Shown piece after piece: positions 58,557 through 64,000 of a stretch of DNA of 64,000 nt. The notes under the pieces are model-generated. The model did no database searches. It was given only the letters and a program-made list of their open reading frames with translations, and was not told where the DNA came from. Location of the stretch: contig JAJFPB010000009.1 in the NCBI GenBank assembly GCA_020881915.1, forward strand, positions 2,170,001 to 2,234,000, read 5' to 3'. Source of the stretch: Paramyrothecium sp. XJ0827 (Eukaryota; Ascomycota; Sordariomycetes; Hypocreales; Stachybotryaceae). The translations under genes were made by a program, and so were the position numbers. The first letter of the stretch is position 1, and every line of letters begins with the position of its first letter.

Positions 58557-59661
58557 ATGAAGACCGCCTTCGCTGCCTCTCTCCTGCCCCTCCTCGCCGC
58601 CGGCCATGTCATCGACTGGACCGCCACCGGCGGCCGCCTGATGAAGCGTCAGACCGGTGACGGTTCTGCCGGCGGCGCTGACTCTACCCAGGGCGACCTG
58701 TACGAGCGTCCGGCCCCTCGCTTCCCCTTCCCCGTCACCAAGTTCCCCGTGGCCAAGGAGACCGTCGTCCTCCAGGAGGCCTTCTACGTCCCTGCCGGTG
58801 TCACCTTCGATGGTGGCATGCGCCGCTTCGAGCGACCCGAGGGTAGCTGCAACGAGCAAGCCGAGGGAACAGATGCCGATGCTGTCTTCAATCTCTTGCC
58901 TGGATCTACCATCCGCAATGTCATCATTGGCAGGCACCAGGCCGAGGGCATTCACGCGCTGGGCGATGCCTGGGTCGAGAATGGTATGCAATTCAACCCT
59001 CAGGTTCCCAATAAATCATCTAACTCTGCATAGTCTGGTGGGAGGATGTCTGCGAGGATGCTCTGACTGCCAAGGGCCTCAACACCCAGCTCCGCGTCAT
59101 TGGCGGCGGTGCCATGAACGCTACCGACAAGGTAAGCTCCTCTCCCACGACATTGACTATATGGCCCCGTGCTGACCATCCGCAGATCTTCCAGGACAAC
59201 TCCCTCGGCGGCAAGTACAACATCACCGGCTTCTACGCCCACACCTTCGGTACCTTCTACCAGTCCTGCGGCAACTGCCTGAACCAGGCCAAGCGCAATG
59301 CCACCATTCAGAACGTCGTTGCTGTCGACGGTCTCCGCATGGGAATTGTGCGTTACACTTCCACTACTTCGTCTTTGCTCTCACAAGTACTAACACGGCG
59401 CAGATCAACCCCAACTACGGCGACGAATTCCGTCTCAAGAACTCCCAGATCGAGAACATCGATACCATCATCGTCAAGGAGATTGGCAACAACGTGCAGA
59501 CCGTCCCCTACCCCATGGGCAACGGCCCTGACGAGCGCTACGCCCTTTTCAACGAGACAAGGGATGAGATTGTGGGCTTCGAGGGTGAGGTCAGCAACCG
59601 CTACGAGCCCGAGGACCCCTATGAGTGGCTTGAGGAGTTCTGGCCCGATGGCTTCTGGTAA
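58557..59661 (+). CDS. Secreted pectate lyase, family PL3
   Basis: Four exons (introns 58984-59033, 59132-59185, 59348-59403), 314 aa. Signal peptide MKTAFAASLLPLLAAG, followed by a short pro-region ending in the Kex2-type site LMKR. The catalytic domain carries PL3 features: VFNLLPGSTIRNVIIGRHQAEGIH (as NLLPGSTIRNVIIG and QAEGIHALGDAWVEN), VWWEDVCEDALTAKG, GGGAMNATDKIFQDN, YAHTFGTFYQSCGNC and NPNYGDEFRLKNSQI. It should cleave polygalacturonate by Ca2+-dependent beta-elimination outside the cell. The last ~40 residues form an acidic tail (EPEDPYEWLEEFWPDGFW). The codons are strongly C-biased, as in highly expressed fungal genes. Confidence 0.93.
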
Positions 59662-60583
59662 ATAGTGAGTTGGGACACGGGACTAATTAATGAGTTTAAT
59701 GACGATATTACAATTTGATTCCCCATCTTGCAATTGCCGCTGCGAGGATGTGATGCCCTGTCTGTGTGCTGGTAGATCGCAATCTCATTTGCAACACAAT
59801 GATGTCATTCTTCAGCTGCGATAAACTAGCAATCGAACTTTAAGGGACCGGCGCTAAAAATGCCGGCAAATTGCGGCGGATTCATATACTCCGGTAAGAA
59901 ATGTCAAGGTTCATGGAGGATAGACTTTATGGTAGACCTCAGTAGATATACCTTGACACCAAAACCGAAGTCACTTATCTGCGAGTTCAATTGAAAATCC
60001 CAGACACTAAAGGAGACAGCTAGCACAAAGTAATGGCCTCTGGCTATAGCGCGATTGTGTTTCATGGATGATTGTAGCTACCTACAGGGTATTCGGGGTG
60101 ACTGGAGGTTTTAGACGGCAGCGAGGCAAGCCGTTTGAGAAAAATTGTGGCTTTGTACACTGCAGACGATTGGTTTGTGAGGAGTCTGCGGAAGGTTCAA
60201 AAAGACCTTAGCCAATCCAGGGATGATGAAGTTTTCATTTCCATGGAAACTGATCTCCAGACTATCAAGAGTGCGGTGCGAACACATTCAATTCTTAAGT
60301 TGGCTCTCGTACAAATGACGTCCTAAAGTAACGGACAGTCTACAGTAAGCCTAATTGGGGGGCCTCTTGAATTGAAAGTGATCGAATATAATTCTACATT
60401 GGTATTAATTATTCTCTCTCGAAATCGACCATGTCCAAGTTCATCCTCTATTCCAAAATGACCACATTTACAACCGCACGATTCGTAGTTCAACAACCTA
60501 TCTTACACAAAACGCCACTTATGCTAATTATCAGAAAAGGGTGGCATGCACCAAAACAGGGTTACACGTATACTACTACTCTT
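59662..60583. other. Intergenic (convergent 3' ends)
   Basis: AT-rich terminal region between the pectate lyase and the membrane protein gene; no gene recognised. Confidence 0.55.
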
Positions 60584-62454
60584 TCATAGTCTCCCACCGA
60601 CCCATCGAGATACTGGCTCAAGCGAGGGCCGATCAGACCCTCGAGGTGATACGGGCCCGAAATACGGACTGAGAGCCGGTTCTGGAAGGAGAGCCGCGTC
60701 TTCAGCCACTTGACTGCTCCCGCTGAAGTGTCTGACATGGGTCGGGCGAGCCGGTGTCTTCATCTCGCGCCCGTACATGGGCGGGGAGCCCACTCCATGG
60801 ATGCGTCTGTAGGACTCCATCTTGTCATCCTCGTCAGGCCGGAACACAAGTCCGCCCACTCGCATGATTCGGTACATCAGCATGTAGACGAGGAGCTGCA
60901 GACCTAGACATGTTCCTACCATCGCCGGGTAGAGATGATGAAGGTTATACTCTCGCTCCGAGACAGGATCGAGGTCGATGTAGGCCTTGTCTCGGCCCCG
61001 GGAGTAGACACCGCTCCTAGTGCAAAGTCAGTGAATCATTTGGTTTGAGCATATAGTTTATGGAGGATCAGAGTGACGAACCAGCACCAGCAGGTGTTGA
61101 AGAATCCAACAGATGAAACAATGATCACTATCACGACTGCGCCGGCGATGATGGAGTCCTTCACTGTTGTTATGTACCACGCGAGCTTGCCAGCAGTCAT
61201 CTTGGATATAACCCAAGTCAGGAATGGGCTGACTAACAGGCCGACAGTAAGGCCCAGCACCCACAGCGTGCGGCATCCCAGACCAATTGTCGGCGTAAAC
61301 CATATGATTATGAAGGCCGAAGTTGAGGCGATGAGGACTGGAGCTGTGGATAGTAGCAACAATGTGGCCGGGGACCAATCTTCCTTGGAACCGCTCGGAG
61401 CAAGCCGCTTCGAAGGGCGGTAACAGTACACACCTCCGCTCCAGGGCTGCGCATCAATGAGGTCTTCTCTGTTTAATCTGACTGGTAGTTGCTCGCCCGG
61501 GGAGATCCAGCTCGATTGAAACACTGGGCGCAAGTAGGTGGAGAAGAAGTTGATGTCTCGCTTGCTCGCTTGCAGGGTCCGGTAAAAGCGCTCCATGATA
61601 CGCAGACAGGTCCGGCGAGAGATGAAGCCGGAGATTGTGTTGCTGAGCAAGACAGTAGTCACAAGCCATGACAGGAACATGGCGGTACCGATGCGCCCAC
61701 CAGGCTGGCTCGACTGAGGCCCACCGATTTGTGGCAGCAGAGCAGCAAGAACTGCCCACAGGTAGTTGATGATGACGAGGACGGTGCGGATGACCTCATT
61801 GGAGCGACTGTCAACCAGTTCGTCCGCCGTTTCCATCAGTATATACTCGAGGTCCTCGGTCGAAAGGCGGACCCTGGCCTCGTCAATTATATTGTTGAGC
61901 GCATCCTGTACCGTGGCCATGTGACCGGTCAACTCCTCAAAAGAGGAGAGCACAGCCGCCAGAGCCCGCGCCATGGGTAGCTGTCGCGGTCCGGGGGGCG
62001 TAGCTCGGAGGGCGATGCGGTAGAATCGGTTCCAAAGCTCTGCCTTCGTGGCCAGCGACCACATGGCGTCGATCGGATCACCGAGGAAGTGCACTACGAC
62101 GGAGAGGCGGTTGCGCTTCCCGATGCGAGGCATGTGCACGCTGCCGATCAGCAGCAACGCCGGCACAAGCCAGGTCAACAGGCGCTGCCACATGTCGTCG
62201 TAGAGATCAAAGTTGGGCTTTGGACACGTCGACACGCAGCCTTCGATGGTAAGGGCGAGGCGGCCCCGCTGGGACATGAAGGTCGAGCCATTGTTGTAGA
62301 AGATGGGGTTGTTGTGGGATAGATTGCCGCTGTCCAGTCGATCTTGGACTTGGACATTACAGGTATGTAAGTCCACGGCCGCAACAGCCCGAATACCCAC
62401 GCTGAGGAGAAGAAGAAGCCTGCTCAGCGTGGTCATGCGTCGTGTTTGCTGCAT
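60584..62454 (-). CDS. Unknown polytopic membrane protein with signal peptide
   Basis: Two exons (intron 61017-61081), 601 aa from the ATG at 62454; the ATG at 62436 would give a cleaner signal peptide (MTTLSRLLLLLSVGIRAVAA). A short extracellular part with cysteines and N-glycosylation sites (NLSH, NGST) precedes seven or so membrane segments, e.g. LLTWLVPALLLIGSV, VIINYLWAVLAALLP, ATLLLLSTAPVLIAS, TLWVLGLTVGLLVSP and AGAVVIVIIVSSVGFFNTCW. A cytosolic tail with HGVGSPPMYG and many Ser/Pro ends the protein. Overall shape is like unnamed ascomycete membrane proteins; no transporter or receptor signature was seen. Confidence 0.75.
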
Positions 62455-63344
62455 CAGCTGCAGGATTCGAGACGTCGGTAAGAACAAAGATAGCCAGAAA
62501 GAACAACGCAGGAAACAAACAGTAAGTTAATGGGCCATGAGAAGTCGTAGCATCTGAGCAGCAAAGGGTCGACTACTTGTACAAGCTTCTGACCGAAGCA
62601 TCTCTTCAGGAGGTCGGGTGCAAGGCAGCATCGCACGACCCTGTGATATCTGCATCGCCACCGCAGGAGCAGAAGCCACGTCCTGAGAACTCACATCGCC
62701 AGGACCGTTTTCCGCGACCTTTTCGATAAGCCAGGCACATTCCGCTTTTGTAACGTGGAGCGGCGCTCCTTGTGCCACGGAGCTGAGTGTCCCCTGCATC
62801 TGTCTTGATCGTACCCCAGCGGTTCGCGCGCCCACGTGGGGTCGTTGACTGGTGCTGCGAGTTGCAAGGATTTGCCGCCTCATGTGCAGGTCAGCCTCTG
62901 GAATGGTTTGCTGGAAGAGTTCGCCCTGGTGATTCGCCCAGGTGATTCGCTGGAAAGGAATAGATGCCCTGCCAAGGCTGTTTCTTGCGGTATGCTTGAT
63001 TCTGTGTAATAAGTACGTCTTGCTCTTGGGCACTTGCACTAGTTCATAACCTTGTCATATTGGCACCAAGTATATACATGTATCTATTCCAAGGAGTATA
63101 GATTACCTCTCCTTGGTTTAACTGCACACAAACCCTGGTCTTAATTGAATCGCGGCACCAAAGACGTGATACTGCGATCAAAACCTCATAGCCTACTCGT
63201 CCGCAGCTATGCTGTCCCAAAGAGAATAGGATTTACGCCTATCTACTCCGAAATCGATAGTCTCACATCCACAGTTGCACCAAAAACATCCAAAAGTTAA
63301 TGGAGTACACAAATTTCCTTACGCATAGCACACAACACTATTGT
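62455..63344. other. Intergenic
   Basis: A 170-codon minus-strand frame (62527-63039) lacks an ATG near its start and any recognisable domain, so it was not called. Otherwise this is upstream sequence of the membrane protein gene. Confidence 0.45.
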
Positions 63345-64000
63345 CTACACTAAGACAGAATCACCCCCAGCAGCCTGCCTCGCTTTATGGAAACTTCCTT
63401 TCCAGGACTTTTCCGAGTACGAATCCGTTGCTTCACCTCCACCGTTGCCATGTTGATTCGATTTGTCTTCATCTCGCTTCCTTCTGGCCTTGTCTTTCTT
63501 CAAACCCTTTAGAGCCAGATCTTCCAACGAGCGCATCTTCTTTCGTTCCAGGTTCACGTAGTCAAGCTTGAAGAACATCCACAGCCGGTGCAAGCCAATG
63601 AAGTCGGCCACCTTTTTCAGCGGGATGCGGAAAGTCAGGGTCAAGACCACACGGACCCACGAGCTGAAGGCGATCGACACGGACAGCAAAACGACAATCG
63701 AGGAAAGCATAACTGATCGACAGGTCAGCAGAAATATGGCTGGTCGAGTTCTTAGACTTACACATATACTTGATCTGCTCCGGCAGTGTCATCCATTCAT
63801 TTCCCGTGCTCTGTTGATTATTCATGCCAAAGAATGCTGCAAAGAAGCCCAACGGGAGCTGTTTACGATTGGTATGAGTGTCACTAGTCGCCTGATCTCT
63901 CCACGAACTGCGCACTTACAAAGAAGATGGTGACTAGAGTAAACGCCATAATAGCACGGCCCTGCTTGATACTCTCATCCGCTCGCAATAGTGCGGCTTT
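63345..64000 (-). CDS. CorA-type Mg2+/ion transporter, 3' part (cut by window end)
   Basis: Three exons visible (introns 63859-63919 and 63713-63761), 181 residues of the C-terminal part; the 5' end lies beyond 64000. The visible start (LLRADESIKQGRAIMAFTLV) is the end of the cytoplasmic helix and first membrane helix of CorA-like channels, followed by GFFAAFFGMNN with the GMN ion-selectivity motif and the second helix (MLSSIVVLLSVSIAFSSW). A Lys/Glu-rich tail (LERKKMRSLEDLALKGLKKD) follows. Likely a plasma-membrane or organelle divalent-cation channel; many fungal CorA-like proteins have large N-terminal extensions not seen here. Confidence 0.82.

Noticed and set aside
62527..63039. 170-codon minus-strand frame
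   Set aside because: It begins without an ATG; the first internal ATG leaves a short, featureless protein.
1..64000. CRISPR arrays, rRNA or tRNA genes, centromere or telomere repeats
   Set aside because: None was found by eye; no regularly spaced repeats, no rRNA-like conserved blocks and no TTAGGG arrays were seen.

Overview
The window is nuclear DNA from a filamentous ascomycete, most likely a Sordariomycete. Evidence: genes carry many short introns (about 47-120 bp) with GT...AG ends and CTAAC/CTGAC-like branch points, there is no operon structure, TATA boxes sit 60-120 bp before start codons, and the gene families are typical of the group (Zn2Cys6 regulators, several P450s, PL3 pectate lyase, GH55 glucanase, AzgA purine permease, SIT siderophore transporter, pogo/Fot1 transposon). 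The species cannot be told from the sequence. I rebuilt the exons by eye; each spliced model given here keeps a continuous frame, except where a break is stated.

Layout. 0-2.5 kb has no recognisable gene. 2.49-4.35 kb is a pogo-family DNA transposon with perfect 48-bp terminal inverted repeats, a TA duplication and a transposase gene broken by two single-base deletions. 4.9-7.3 kb holds a secreted alpha-carbonic anhydrase and a conserved unknown. 7.6-12.2 kb is one very large minus-strand gene: a secreted GH55-type beta-1,3-glucanase module joined to a long C-terminal extension that ends in a NucA/NucB-like nuclease domain; it carries one single-base frameshift. 12.2-15.9 kb is gene-poor and contains a 547-bp inverted-repeat (MITE-like) element. 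15.9-19.1 kb holds a small PPxY membrane protein and a pisatin-demethylase-like P450.

21.2-29.6 kb carries a conserved tail-anchored unknown, a ZZ-zinc-finger protein, a chymotrypsin-fold protease-like/PNGase-like fusion protein, and an F-box-like protein. 30.2-36.7 kb carries an AzgA purine permease and a two-SH3-domain protein. 36.7-42.7 kb is almost empty apart from one weak CxxC ORF and two iron-regulator-type GATA sites upstream of the siderophore transporter at 42.7-44.6 kb.

45.0-56.4 kb looks like a secondary-metabolism tailoring neighbourhood: two P450s, two Zn2Cys6 regulators, a small MARVEL-like membrane protein and a short-chain dehydrogenase, with two divergent promoters but no PKS, NRPS or terpene synthase in view. 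The right end holds a PL3 pectate lyase, an unknown polytopic membrane protein, and the 3' end of a CorA-type ion transporter cut by the window edge.

The two most unusual items are multidomain fusions: the GH55-NucA/NucB protein, which resembles an exported antagonism effector, and the protease-like/PNGase-like protein, in which the PNGase catalytic cysteine is valine and the protease nucleophile position is cysteine.
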